DNA from: Brevundimonas huaxiensis | Lineage (GTDB): Bacteria; Pseudomonadota; Alphaproteobacteria; Caulobacterales; Caulobacteraceae | Reading direction: 5' to 3' | DNA: 64,000 nucleotides | Assembly: GCF_014218725.1 (NCBI RefSeq) | Contig: NZ_JABBJE010000001.1 | Location: 930,001-994,000, forward strand | Shown here: piece after piece, positions 31,002 through 39,838 of the stretch | Layout: each line of letters starts with the position of its first letter | Position numbering within the stretch: position 1 is the first letter of the stretch | Program-made: the position numbers and the translations under genes | Notes under the pieces: model-generated | Seen by the model: only the letters and a program-made list of their open reading frames with translations | What the model was told of the DNA's origin: nothing | Databases searched by the model: none

Positions 31002-31625
31002 ATGTCCCTTCGCACGACCGCCCTCGCCGCCGTTGCATCCTTGACCGTCGTTGCCCTGTCGATCGGCGCGCCCCTGGCCCGTCAAGCCGAGGCGCAGACG
31101 GCGCTTCAGACCGCAATCTTCGCCGGCGGCTGCTTCTGGTCGGAGGAGAAGGCCTTCGACGACGTGCCGGGGGTGCGCTCGGCCGTGTCCGGCTTCGTCG
31201 GGGGCCATACCGCCAACCCGACTTATGAGCAGGTGGTGCGCGGCGGCACGGGCCATATGGAGGCGGTGCAGGTGATCTTCGATCCGCGCGTGGTCAGCTA
31301 TCGTACTCTGGTCGATCGCTATTGGCGCACCATCGACCCGACCGATCCGAACGGTCAGTTCTGTGACCAGGGGCCGTCCTATCGATCGGCCGTCTTCGCG
31401 ACAGCAGCCCAGCGCGCGGACGCCGTCGCCTCACGCGATGCGGCGATGCGTGTGTTGAGAAAAAGCTTCACCACGCCGGTCGTCGGCGCTCAGCGGTTCT
31501 GGCCAGCGGGCGAGGAACACCAGAACTACGCCAAGCGCCACGCCGCCAGCTACCAGGCCTACCGGATCGGATGCCGCCGCCCCGAACGCCTGAGAGCGAT
31601 CTGGGGCGACGCCGCCGTCAGTTGA
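31002..31625 (+). CDS. msrA: Peptide-methionine (S)-S-oxide reductase MsrA, exported
   Basis: A 207-residue enzyme that reduces methionine-S-sulfoxide. The catalytic Cys44 is in FAGGCFWSEEKAF; RGGTGHMEAVQVIFDP, FCDQGPSYRSAVF and EEHQNYAKRHAASYQAY are family blocks. The N-terminus (MSLRTTALAAVASLTVVALS followed by ARQAEAQ) is a signal peptide, so the enzyme should act in the periplasm. I chose ATG 31002, preceded by AGGAGATGA; a frame open to 30960 would spoil the signal. The gene converges on lolD with a 15-base gap. Confidence 0.93.
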   Translation: MSLRTTALAAVASLTVVALSIGAPLARQAEAQTALQTAIFAGGCFWSEEKAFDDVPGVRSAVSGFVGGHTANPTYEQVVRGGTGHMEAVQVIFDPRVVSYRTLVDRYWRTIDPTDPNGQFCDQGPSYRSAVFATAAQRADAVASRDAAMRVLRKSFTTPVVGAQRFWPAGEEHQNYAKRHAASYQAYRIGCRRPERLRAIWGDAAVS

Positions 31626-31640
31626 TCGACAGGCATTGGC

Positions 31641-32345
31641 TCAGTAGGCTTGGCTCTGGGCCTCGCGATGTTCCAGATGACCGTCCTTCAGGGCGAAGAC
31701 GCGGTCCATATGGCCGGCCAACTCCATATTGTGGGTGGCGATCAGGGCGGCCACCCCCGTGGTCTTGGCCAGGTTTCGCAGGGACTCGAACACCGACTGG
31801 CTGGTGGTCGGATCCAGATTGCCGGTCGGCTCGTCGGCCAGCAGCAGCCGCGGGCCATTGGCGAGGGCCCGTGCGATCGCGACGCGCTGCTGTTCGCCGC
31901 CGGACAGCTGGGCCGGCTGGTGCGTCAGGCGTTCGCCTAGCCCCAGGGCCGTCAGCGTGACCTCGGCGCGTTTGCGCGCCTCGTCCTGGGACACCCCGGC
32001 GATCCGCATCGGCAGGGCGACATTGTCGCGCGCGTCGAACTCAGGCAGCAGGTGGTGGAACTGATAGACGAAGCCGATCCCGCCCAGTCGCAGTCGCGTG
32101 CGGGCGCGCTCGTCCAGATCGCCGACCTGTTCGCCGTCGATGGCGACCGTGCCGCTGGTGGGCTTCTCCAACAGGCCGGCGGCGTGCAGCAGCGACGACT
32201 TGCCCGAGCCCGACGGTCCGATCAGCCCGACCAGTTCGCCGGGATAAACGTCCAGATCCACGCCCTTCAACACGGTCAGGCCGCCCTGGGCGGTGTCATA
32301 GGTGCGGGTCAGGCCGCGCACCGAAAGGATGGGAGCCTTACTCAT
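31641..32345 (-). CDS. lolD: Lipoprotein-releasing ABC transporter ATP-binding protein
   Basis: A 234-residue ATPase of the Lol system, which extracts lipoproteins from the inner membrane for delivery by LolA. Walker A is GPSGSGKSS (43-51), the signature is LSGGEQQRVAIARAL, and Walker B is LLLADEPTGNLD. FVYQFHHLLPEFDARDNV is the usual MacB/LolD Q-loop region. ATG 32345 overlaps the lolC stop by eight bases. Confidence 0.94.
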   Translation of the reverse strand: MSKAPILSVRGLTRTYDTAQGGLTVLKGVDLDVYPGELVGLIGPSGSGKSSLLHAAGLLEKPTSGTVAIDGEQVGDLDERARTRLRLGGIGFVYQFHHLLPEFDARDNVALPMRIAGVSQDEARKRAEVTLTALGLGERLTHQPAQLSGGEQQRVAIARALANGPRLLLADEPTGNLDPTTSQSVFESLRNLAKTTGVAALIATHNMELAGHMDRVFALKDGHLEHREAQSQAY

Positions 32346-33624
32346 AGCGCAGCGCCTCCACGGGATCGATGCGAGACGCGTTCCAGGACGGCGGCAGGCT
32401 GGCGATACAGCTCATCAACAGGGACCAGAAGGCCACCCAGGTCACGTCCACCGGATCGACCAGGGCCGGGATGGCGTCCAGCATATAGACGTCGGAATCG
32501 AACAGCTTGGTCTGCAGCACGAACTCCAGGAAATGCTGGATCGAGCCGATGTTCCAGCAGAACAGCAGACCCAGAATCAGGCCCGCGATGGTGCCCGCGA
32601 CCCCGATCATGGCGCCGGCCATGAAGAAGACGCGCAGGATCGCCGAGGGGCTGGCGCCGATGGTGCGCAGGATGGCGATGTCGCGGCCCTTGTTCTTCAC
32701 CAGCATGACGATGCCGGAGATGATGTTCATGGCGGCGATGGCGACGACGAGGCCCAGGATGATGCTCATGGCCACGCGTTCGACCTTCAGCGCGCCGTAG
32801 AAGGCGGCGAGGCGCTCGCGCCAGTCGCTGACGACCGAGCCGGGACCGGCGGCGTCGCGGATGGCTGCGGTCAGGGCGCCGACCTGATCGGGATCGTCCA
32901 CTTTGATCTCGATCGCGTCCCAGACGCCTTCCTTGCCGAAGAAGAGCTGCTGCTGCTCGAGAGGCATGAAGATGAAGGCGCGATCGTAATCGGCGGCGCC
33001 CGAGCGGAACAAGCCGCCGACGAAATAGGTCTTCTCAAGTCCGCCGAGGTTGCCGAAGGCGCTGTCGGCTCCGGTCGGCGAAAACAGGGTCACAGGATCG
33101 CCGACGCGCAGCCCCATGGAGTTAGCCAGGGCCGCGCCGACCAGAATGCGGTCGCCGCCATAGGGGCCCTTGCCGAAGCTGGCGCGCTCCTGCGGGCTCA
33201 GACTGTCGAAGACGTACTGGGTCTTGGCCAGATCCTCAGGGCGGATGCCCTTGGCGATGGCGCCGGTCGTATAGCTGCCGACGCGGATCAGGCTCTGCGC
33301 CTCGTTCAGCGGGCTGGCGCTGGCGACGCCCGGCACGGCCTGGATGCGCTTCAGCGCGGCGTCTCGATCAGGCGACGTCAAAACCGGGCCCTGCACATAC
33401 ATATGGCCGTTGAAGGCCAGCATGCGGCCCAGCAATTCGCTGCGGAAGCCGGACATGATGCTCATCACGCTGATCAGCACGGCGACGGCCAGCATGATGC
33501 CGATGAAGCTGATGACGGCGATGGTGGCGACGCCGCCTTCCTTGCGCTTGGCGCGCAGGTAGCGCAGGGCCAGGCCGATCTCCCACGAGGAGAAGGCGCC
33601 GGACGGACGAGACGGCAGGCTCAA
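32338..33624 (-). CDS. lolC: Lipoprotein-releasing system transmembrane protein LolC/E
   Basis: About 428 residues. An N-terminal transmembrane helix ([20 protein letters not shown]), a large periplasmic domain ([21 protein letters not shown] onward), and three C-terminal helices with the FtsX-like permease fold ([22 protein letters not shown]). The start is TTG at 33624, overlapping the proS stop as TTGA; the frame stays open to 33741 but that would overlap proS by 120 bases. Only one LolC/E-type gene is present, as in species with a homodimeric LolF-type transporter. Confidence 0.9.
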   Translation of the reverse strand: MSLPSRPSGAFSSWEIGLALRYLRAKRKEGGVATIAVISFIGIMLAVAVLISVMSIMSGFRSELLGRMLAFNGHMYVQGPVLTSPDRDAALKRIQAVPGVASASPLNEAQSLIRVGSYTTGAIAKGIRPEDLAKTQYVFDSLSPQERASFGKGPYGGDRILVGAALANSMGLRVGDPVTLFSPTGADSAFGNLGGLEKTYFVGGLFRSGAADYDRAFIFMPLEQQQLFFGKEGVWDAIEIKVDDPDQVGALTAAIRDAAGPGSVVSDWRERLAAFYGALKVERVAMSIILGLVVAIAAMNIISGIVMLVKNKGRDIAILRTIGASPSAILRVFFMAGAMIGVAGTIAGLILGLLFCWNIGSIQHFLEFVLQTKLFDSDVYMLDAIPALVDPVDVTWVAFWSLLMSCIASLPPSWNASRIDPVEALRYE

Positions 33625-34937
33625 GCGGTCAGCCTTTCGATAGCTTCGGCCAGCGGCACGGAGACCTTCTCGCCGGTGGCGCGACGTTTCAGTTCCACCA
33701 CGCCGTCCGCCAGACCCTTGGGACCGATGGTCAGCTGCCACGGCACGCCGATCAGATCGGCGGTGGCGAACTTGCCGCCGGGACGTTCGTCGGTATCGTC
33801 GTAAAGGACATCCTTGCCGCGTTTTTCAAGCTGGGCCACCGCGTCCTCGCAGGCGGCCGAGACGGCCTCGTCATTGGCGCGCAGATTGATCACGACCACG
33901 TCGAACGGCGCGACCGCGTCGGGCCAGATGATGCCGCCGGCGTCGTGGCTCGCTTCGATGATGGCGCCCAGCAGGCGCGACACGCCGACGCCATAGCTGC
34001 CCATGTGCACCTCGGCGTCCTGACCGTCGGGCCCGGCGACCTTGGCCTTCATCGGGGCGGAGTATTTGGTGCCGAAGTAGAAGATGTGGCCGACCTCGAT
34101 GCCGCGCGCCGACAGGCGGTCGCCCTCGGCGGTCTTGGCCTCGAACTGCGCCGGATCGTGCATCTCTTCGGTGGCGGCGTAGAGGGCGGTGCGCTCGTCG
34201 AAGACGGCCTGGACGGCTTCGGGGCTGAAGTCGTCGCCGGGCGCGGGCATCTCGACCAGTTTGCGATCGCAGAAGACCTCGCTCTCTCCGGTTTCGGCCA
34301 GGACGATGAACTCGTGGCTCAGATCGCCGCCGATGGGGCCGGTGTCGGCACGCATCGGCACCGCCTTCAGGCCCATGCGGGCGAAGGTGTTCAGATAGGC
34401 GACGAACATGCGGTTGTAGGCGACCCGGGCTGCGGCCTCGTCCACGTCGAAGGAATAGGCGTCCTTCATCAGAAACTCGCGCCCGCGCATCACGCCAAAG
34501 CGCGGACGGCGCTCGTCACGGAACTTCCACTGGATGTGAAACAGGTTCAGCGGCAGCGACTTGTAGGACTTCACATAGGCCCGGAAGATGTCGGTGATCA
34601 TCTCCTCGTTGGTTGGTCCGTACAGCAGTTCGCGCTCATGGCGGTCGGTGATGCGCAGCATCTCGGGGCCGTAGGCGTCATAGCGGCCGCTCTCGCGCCA
34701 CAGATCGGCCAGTTGCAGCGTCGGCATCAGCAGTTCGACGGCCCCGGCCCGCATCTGCTCCTCGCGCACGATCTGCTCGATCTTGCGCAGCACCTTCAGA
34801 CCCAGCGGCAGCCAGGCGTAGATGCCGGCGGCCTCCTGCTTGATCATTCCGGCGCGCAGCATCAGCTGGTGCGAGACGATCTGGGCGTCCGAAGGAGCTT
34901 CCTTCAACGTGGGCAGGAAAAAGCGCGACAGGCGCAT
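33621..34937 (-). CDS. proS: Prolyl-tRNA synthetase, short alphaproteobacterial type
   Basis: A 438-residue class II synthetase for proline. Class II motifs are visible: motif 2 around [23 protein letters not shown] in two blocks, and motif 3 in [16 protein letters not shown]. The length is well below the 570 residues of E. coli ProS because the cis-editing (INS) domain between motifs 2 and 3 is absent, as is usual in alphaproteobacteria; editing may be done in trans. It is first in a proS-lolC-lolD unit. Confidence 0.96.
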   Translation of the reverse strand: MRLSRFFLPTLKEAPSDAQIVSHQLMLRAGMIKQEAAGIYAWLPLGLKVLRKIEQIVREEQMRAGAVELLMPTLQLADLWRESGRYDAYGPEMLRITDRHERELLYGPTNEEMITDIFRAYVKSYKSLPLNLFHIQWKFRDERRPRFGVMRGREFLMKDAYSFDVDEAAARVAYNRMFVAYLNTFARMGLKAVPMRADTGPIGGDLSHEFIVLAETGESEVFCDRKLVEMPAPGDDFSPEAVQAVFDERTALYAATEEMHDPAQFEAKTAEGDRLSARGIEVGHIFYFGTKYSAPMKAKVAGPDGQDAEVHMGSYGVGVSRLLGAIIEASHDAGGIIWPDAVAPFDVVVINLRANDEAVSAACEDAVAQLEKRGKDVLYDDTDERPGGKFATADLIGVPWQLTIGPKGLADGVVELKRRATGEKVSVPLAEAIERLTA

Positions 34938-35014
34938 GGTCGGGAATCCTAGGCGTAGAGACGGAACAAGGCTTTAGCCGCTCGGACGGGGCGAAAGCTA
35001 GGCCGATGCGTCGT

Positions 35015-35281
35015 TTAGACGGCCGGGCCGCTGGCGAAGTTCGGCAGGGGCAGCCAGCCCGTGAAGATCAGCACCATGACAAACGCCCAGACCAGGGCCG
35101 AGACCCAGGTGGTCGTCAGGAACTTCTTCTTCAGATTGGGCGTCTTGGGCGCGCCCCATTGTGAGCCGTCGGTCGGCGGCTCGTGCGTCTCGCTCGCCGT
35201 GCCCAGCGGCAACACGGCGAACAGCACCGTCCACCAGGCGATGATGTAGATGCCGACCATGGTGAAGACGCCGATGGGCAT
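35015..35281 (-). CDS. DUF1467 family membrane protein
   Basis: An 88-residue protein with two transmembrane helices (VGIYIIAWWTVLFAVLPLG and TWVSALVWAFVMVLIFTGWL) joined by a polar loop that contains GAPKTPNLKKKFL. This layout is typical of DUF1467, an alphaproteobacterial family without known function that frequently lies beside proS. It is separated from proS by 77 bases that hold no clear terminator. Confidence 0.85.
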   Translation of the reverse strand: MPIGVFTMVGIYIIAWWTVLFAVLPLGTASETHEPPTDGSQWGAPKTPNLKKKFLTTTWVSALVWAFVMVLIFTGWLPLPNFASGPAV

Positions 35282-35290
35282 GACGAACCT

Positions 35291-35629
35291 CTAGGGATGC
35301 GGCCGGCCGACGCCGTAGCGGGCCGCCAGATAGGGAGCGATGGCATGATCCTGAAGAAACCGCCGGCCGGTCGTTTCACTGACCTCGGCCTCGGGCCAAT
35401 CCAGCGCGCCGTCCAGGATCAGGATGGGGCAGCTCTGATGCGCCTCGCCGACCTGGTCGATGACCGGCTGGCGCGGGCGCGGATGATCCAGATAGACGAC
35501 GTCGAGCGCATCGCGAAGCTGGGGATAGAGCGCCAGCACGCCCTCGATATAGGCGCCGGGCGGGCAGAACCACGGACCGCCCTGATCGTCGTGCCAGTCG
35601 GAGTTCAGCAGGAAGAGTCGCTCGGTCAT
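35291..35629 (-). CDS. DUF3088-like protein, unknown function
   Basis: A 112-residue soluble protein beginning MTERLFLLNSDWHDDQGGPW. The blocks FCPPGAYIEGVLALYP, VVYLDHPRPRQPV and SCPILILDG suggest a thioredoxin-like fold of the DUF3088 type, with one Cys near the N-terminus. I chose ATG 35629; a frame open to 35689 would overlap the upstream gene and adds atypical residues. It precedes DUF1467 by nine bases. No reaction can be assigned. Confidence 0.7.
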   Translation of the reverse strand: MTERLFLLNSDWHDDQGGPWFCPPGAYIEGVLALYPQLRDALDVVYLDHPRPRQPVIDQVGEAHQSCPILILDGALDWPEAEVSETTGRRFLQDHAIAPYLAARYGVGRPHP

Positions 35630-35669
35630 CGGCGTGGATATATCCGAGTTGAGGCCGTCGGCGCGACCG

Positions 35670-36578
35670 CTATTCGCACGATGCGCCAAACCCCGGCGCT
35701 CTTAGCGCCAGAAGGATCGAAGAGCGCGCCTGCTGCGTGATCGCCCCGGCGCCTTGCAGCACACAGCCAACGGCGGTGTTGGAGTTGGGCGCCAGAAGGC
35801 CGTAGGTCAGACCTTCCTGCGCGAGCCGCGCCTGGGCCCCCTTCAACGTCTCAACCGCCGTCGCGACGCGCGCCGGGTCGTTGGTGATGCGGGTCATCTC
35901 GTGCAGCGCCTCGCCCGAACTGGGAAAGTCATAGGCGTTCGGATCGAACGGCGCGATCTCGGCCGACAGCCGCTCGGGATGAATGTCGATGCCGAACTTG
36001 GCGTTCTGGCTGGCGGAGAAGGCGATGGCCGGCCCGCTTTCGGGAACGACCAGAATATATGCGTGGCGCGGAAACAGCAGATATTGCGCCATGAACTTGG
36101 TCACTGGCACCAGCGGCATCCCGTCCGGTCCCAGGGCATGGGCGCCGACATAGACGCCCGACGGCACGCTGCGCGCATCGATCCGGCCGTTCAGCTTCAG
36201 GATGCGATCGACCATGACGTGGTCGAGCAGAAAGACACCGTCCTCCGCCTCGCGCTCCAGATAGGCGTGGATGGCGACGGTGTCGGGCGCCGGCCCCAGG
36301 TCGCGACCATAGACGGTCGGAAAGGCGGTCGGCGACATCGGCTGGCCGTCAGGCGGGCTGAACCACAGCACGCGCAGTTCGTGAACCGTCCGCGCCAGGG
36401 GATCTTCGCCCCGGAACGTCGACAGGCTGAGCACCAGATTGACGACGGCGAACAGGGCGACGAAGCCGACCAGCCCCTGCCCCGCAATCACCGCCCATTG
36501 TCGCCAACCGCGCAGCGGATGGCGGGCGTGCCGGATCCGCTCCAGCAGGCGGCGCGCTCGGGCGGGCTTTTTCGACAT
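35670..36578 (-). CDS. Membrane-anchored protein of unknown function
   Basis: A 302-residue protein with a very basic cytoplasmic N-terminus (about 25 residues), one transmembrane helix (about residues 28-50, VIAGQGLVGFVALFAVVNLV), and a periplasmic domain of about 250 residues. I recognise no catalytic motif. There are two Cys near the C-terminus (GCVLQG and the ending GASCE), which could pair in the periplasm. It lies 56 bases after RNase J in the same direction, a neighbourhood conserved in Caulobacterales. Confidence 0.75.
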   Translation of the reverse strand: MSKKPARARRLLERIRHARHPLRGWRQWAVIAGQGLVGFVALFAVVNLVLSLSTFRGEDPLARTVHELRVLWFSPPDGQPMSPTAFPTVYGRDLGPAPDTVAIHAYLEREAEDGVFLLDHVMVDRILKLNGRIDARSVPSGVYVGAHALGPDGMPLVPVTKFMAQYLLFPRHAYILVVPESGPAIAFSASQNAKFGIDIHPERLSAEIAPFDPNAYDFPSSGEALHEMTRITNDPARVATAVETLKGAQARLAQEGLTYGLLAPNSNTAVGCVLQGAGAITQQARSSILLALRAPGFGASCE

Positions 36579-36634
36579 GCGTTTCCCCGAGCGTTCAGGC
36601 GCACGACCAATGCGCCCGAACGGTCAAGGTTGCA

Positions 36635-38308
36635 TCAGACGCGCAGGACGACCGTCTCGACGATGGGACGACGATCCCAGATCTGTTGGCTGGCCTTTTT
36701 CAGCACGCGGGCGACAGCCTGTTCGATAACCATTTCGTCGTCCAGCGCATCGCCTTTCAGGCCTTTGACCACCTGCTCGACGCGCTCGGCCAGCTTGTCC
36801 AGCGCATCGCCGAGCGGCGTGGCGGTGTCGCCGGGCAGGCCGACGCTGCGGATGTCGATGTCGCTGGCGATGCGGCCGCGCTTGTCCAGGGCGAAGCTGA
36901 CGATCAGCACGCCGTTGGTCGAGGCGTGACGACGTTCCTTCAGGGCCTCGCCCTGCTCGGTCACCAGCATGCCGCCGTCGACGTACAGGCGACCGTTCGG
37001 CACCTCGTCGATGATCTTGGCCGGCCCAGGGGCCAGGCGGACCATGTCGCCGTTGCGTGGCGTCACCGTTTCAGGAACGCCCATGTCCTTGGCCAGGTTG
37101 GCGTGTTCCAACAGGAACCGACGCACGCCGTGGGTCGGCACCGCGATCTGCGGCCGGGCCCATTCGTACATCTGCTTCAGCTCGTCACGGCACGGGTGGC
37201 CCGAGACGTGGATGCCGGGGTGATCCTTCTCGGTGTAGAGGCGCACGCCGCGGTCCGCGAGCCGGTCCTGCAGAGTGCCGATCGCCAATTCGTTGCCGGG
37301 GATCTGGCGCGACGAGAAGATGCAGTGATCGCCCACACCCAGTTTCACGACCGGGTGGGTGCCATCGGCGACGCGCGACAGGGCCGCCCTCGCCTCACCC
37401 TGGCTGCCGGTGCAGAGATAAAGGATCTGATCGGCGGGCCAGACGCGGGCCTCCTCGTCCGACAGGAAGGGCTTCACGTCCTTCAGCATGCCGACGTGTT
37501 TCGCCGCCGCCGTGATCCGGTGCATCGAACGGCCGGCCAGAGCCACGCGACGCCCGCAGGCCTCGGCCGCGCGGATCACGCTGTCCATCCGGGCGACGTT
37601 GGAGGCGAAACAGCCGACCGCAACACGCCCCTTCAGGCTGGCGATCAGCTTAGAGATGGCGACGGCCACATCGCCTTCGGACCCAGCGACGCCCGGCACG
37701 AAGACATTGGTCGAATCGCAGACCATGGCCAGCACGCCTTCGTCGCCCAGGGCGCGGATGACGGGGGCGTCGGTCTTGGTCCCGATCACCTGCTGGTCGT
37801 CGATCTTCCAGTCGCCGGTGTGGAACACCATGCCCAGCGGCGTATCGATGGCCAGGCCGCTGGGCTCGGCGATCGAGTGGGTCATGTTGACGAAGGTCAC
37901 GCCGAACGTGCCGATGTCGACGGTCCCGCCAAGCGGCACCTCGATGAGTTCGACCTCGTCCAGAATGCCGCGCTCACGCAGCTTGTCGCGGATCAGATAG
38001 GCGGTGAAGGGCGTGGCGTAGATCGGCGCCTTGATGCGCGGCCACAGCCAGCCCAGGGCGCCGATGTGATCTTCGTGCGCGTGGGTCAGCACGATGCCCT
38101 TGATGTTTTCACCCTCCAGGAAGGTGGGATCGGGCACAATCACGTCCACGCCGGGCGTGGACAGGTCGCCGAAGGTGACGCCGACATCGACGATCAGCCA
38201 TTCACGGTTCGCCTCAGGGCCGAAGCCATAGGCGTTCAGGTTCATACCGACCTCGTCCGAGCCGCCCAGCGGCAGGAAAACGAGTTCGTTTTGGGTTTGC
38301 TTTTTCAT
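36635..38308 (-). CDS. rnj: Ribonuclease J
   Basis: A 557-residue metallo-beta-lactamase/beta-CASP RNase with 5' exo- and endonuclease activity. The zinc motif is HAHEDH at 76-81 (VLTHAHEDHIGALGW), HTGDWKIDDQQV follows, the beta-CASP region contains YLCTGSQGEARAAL, and VHVSGHPCRDELKQM-like residues (IHVSGHPCRDELK) close the site. The alphaproteobacterial length is usual. ATG 38308 immediately follows the coaX stop with no spacing, so birA-coaX-rnj are one operon. Confidence 0.96.
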   Translation of the reverse strand: MKKQTQNELVFLPLGGSDEVGMNLNAYGFGPEANREWLIVDVGVTFGDLSTPGVDVIVPDPTFLEGENIKGIVLTHAHEDHIGALGWLWPRIKAPIYATPFTAYLIRDKLRERGILDEVELIEVPLGGTVDIGTFGVTFVNMTHSIAEPSGLAIDTPLGMVFHTGDWKIDDQQVIGTKTDAPVIRALGDEGVLAMVCDSTNVFVPGVAGSEGDVAVAISKLIASLKGRVAVGCFASNVARMDSVIRAAEACGRRVALAGRSMHRITAAAKHVGMLKDVKPFLSDEEARVWPADQILYLCTGSQGEARAALSRVADGTHPVVKLGVGDHCIFSSRQIPGNELAIGTLQDRLADRGVRLYTEKDHPGIHVSGHPCRDELKQMYEWARPQIAVPTHGVRRFLLEHANLAKDMGVPETVTPRNGDMVRLAPGPAKIIDEVPNGRLYVDGGMLVTEQGEALKERRHASTNGVLIVSFALDKRGRIASDIDIRSVGLPGDTATPLGDALDKLAERVEQVVKGLKGDALDDEMVIEQAVARVLKKASQQIWDRRPIVETVVLRV

Positions 38309-39085
38309 TCAATCAGTCAAATGGGCGTTACGACGCCAGATTTCGAGGAGGCCGCGAATAGTCAGGTCGGGATCGAAGTGATCGATGCTGTCGGTCGCGC
38401 CTTCGAACAGGCTGGCGACCCCGCCGGTGCCGACGACGGTCATGGGCTTGCCCCACTCCGCCTTGATGCGTCCAATCAGGCCTTCGATCAACGAGATATA
38501 GCCCCAGAAGACGCCGGACTGCATGGCCTCGACCGTGCCCTTGCCGATGACGTTCTCGGGTTTCTGGATGGCGATCCGCGGCAGTTTGGCCGCCGCCTCG
38601 TGCAAGGCCTGAAGCGACAGATTGATGCCGGGCGCGATCAGACCGCCCTCGAAAGCACCGTCACCCGAGACGATGTCAAAAGTCGTCGCCGTGCCGCTGT
38701 CGATCAACAGAAGGTCGCCGGGATACATCAGCGAGGCGCCCACGGCGTTCACGAGACGATCGGCGCCCGCCTCGCTGGGTTTGGCGATCCGCACCTCGAT
38801 GCCCAGTTCGGCGTTCTCGCCGATGACCAGGGGTTCGATGTTCAGATAGCGCCGCGCCAGATTGCGCAGGTTGAAGATCGACTGCGGCACGACGCTGGAG
38901 ATAATGCAGCCGCTCAGCGCCCCGAAGGCCAACCCCTTCATCACCATCAATTGGTTCAGCCAGACGGCGTATTCGTCGGCCGTGCGACTGGCCTCGGTCG
39001 CGGCGCGCCATTGGGCGATCCAGTCCGTGCCGTCGTGGACCGCGAACAGCGTATTGGTGTTCCCCTGCTCGATGGCGAGAAGCAT
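38309..39085 (-). CDS. coaX: Type III pantothenate kinase
   Basis: A 258-residue enzyme of coenzyme A synthesis (ASKHA fold). The N-terminal phosphate loop is [17 protein letters not shown]; the family usually has Asp where Glu6 stands, a conservative change. [10 protein letters not shown] (P-loop partner and base), [14 protein letters not shown] and [15 protein letters not shown] are canonical. ATG 39085 overlaps the birA stop (ATGA). The pairing birA-coaX is widespread in bacteria. Confidence 0.95.
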   Translation of the reverse strand: MLLAIEQGNTNTLFAVHDGTDWIAQWRAATEASRTADEYAVWLNQLMVMKGLAFGALSGCIISSVVPQSIFNLRNLARRYLNIEPLVIGENAELGIEVRIAKPSEAGADRLVNAVGASLMYPGDLLLIDSGTATTFDIVSGDGAFEGGLIAPGINLSLQALHEAAAKLPRIAIQKPENVIGKGTVEAMQSGVFWGYISLIEGLIGRIKAEWGKPMTVVGTGGVASLFEGATDSIDHFDPDLTIRGLLEIWRRNAHLTD

Positions 39086-39834
39086 CAGGCGGCTTTCCCG
39101 AAGAAGACATCGCCGGCGGAGATCAACCGCACCGAGCCGTCGGCCAGACGCAGGCGTAAGGCGCCGTCCGCCTCCACGCCCTCGGCCAAACCTTCCAGCG
39201 TCTCATTGTCCAGACGCGCGACGCATGGTCCGTTTAGGCCCGTCAAACGACTGGTCCAGGCGTCGAGCACGGGCTCGAAGCCCATCGTCTGCCAGCGCCC
39301 CCACCAGACGGCGAAAGTCTCGGCCAGGATTTCGGCGGCGGCCTCGATCGGCGGGACATAGGCCAGGTCGGCGCGCAGACGTTCGGCGACCGAGGTCGCC
39401 CCCCGCTCGGTGCCCTCGGGCGCATGGGCCAGATTCACGCCGATGCCGACCGCAAGCCAGAGGTCGCCGTTCGCATGCCGGCCGGATTCGACCAGGATGC
39501 CGGACACCTTGACCCCGTCCAGCAGGACGTCGTTGGGCCATTTGATCGACACGAGCGCGGGCGAGACGAAGACGTCCAGCAGGTCCGCGACCGCCAGGGC
39601 GGCGATGAAGGTGGCCTGGGCCGCCTCCGCCGCCGACTTGGGCGTGGTGATCAGAAGGGTCGCGGCCAGATTGCCCTGATCGGTGTCCCACTTGCGACCC
39701 CGCCGACCGCGACCGGCGGTCTGGCGGCGCGCCACGATCCAGCACGGTCCCGCCTCTCCGGCCTCGGCGAGGCGGCGCGCCTCGGCGTTGGTCGAGTCGA
39801 TCTCGTCGAGGATGACCAGTGGGACGGGCGCCAA
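39085..39834 (-). CDS. birA: Biotin--[acetyl-CoA-carboxylase] ligase
   Basis: A 249-residue ligase that attaches biotin to the carboxylase carrier protein. The adenylate loop GRGRRGRKW is at 41-49, and [22 protein letters not shown] (read around KWPNDV) is the biotin-binding core. It lacks the N-terminal helix-turn-helix of E. coli BirA, so it is monofunctional and not a repressor. It starts four bases after the nuoN stop, so the nuo operon may continue into birA-coaX-rnj. Confidence 0.95.
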   Translation of the reverse strand: MAPVPLVILDEIDSTNAEARRLAEAGEAGPCWIVARRQTAGRGRRGRKWDTDQGNLAATLLITTPKSAAEAAQATFIAALAVADLLDVFVSPALVSIKWPNDVLLDGVKVSGILVESGRHANGDLWLAVGIGVNLAHAPEGTERGATSVAERLRADLAYVPPIEAAAEILAETFAVWWGRWQTMGFEPVLDAWTSRLTGLNGPCVARLDNETLEGLAEGVEADGALRLRLADGSVRLISAGDVFFGKAA

Positions 39835-39838
39835 CGCC

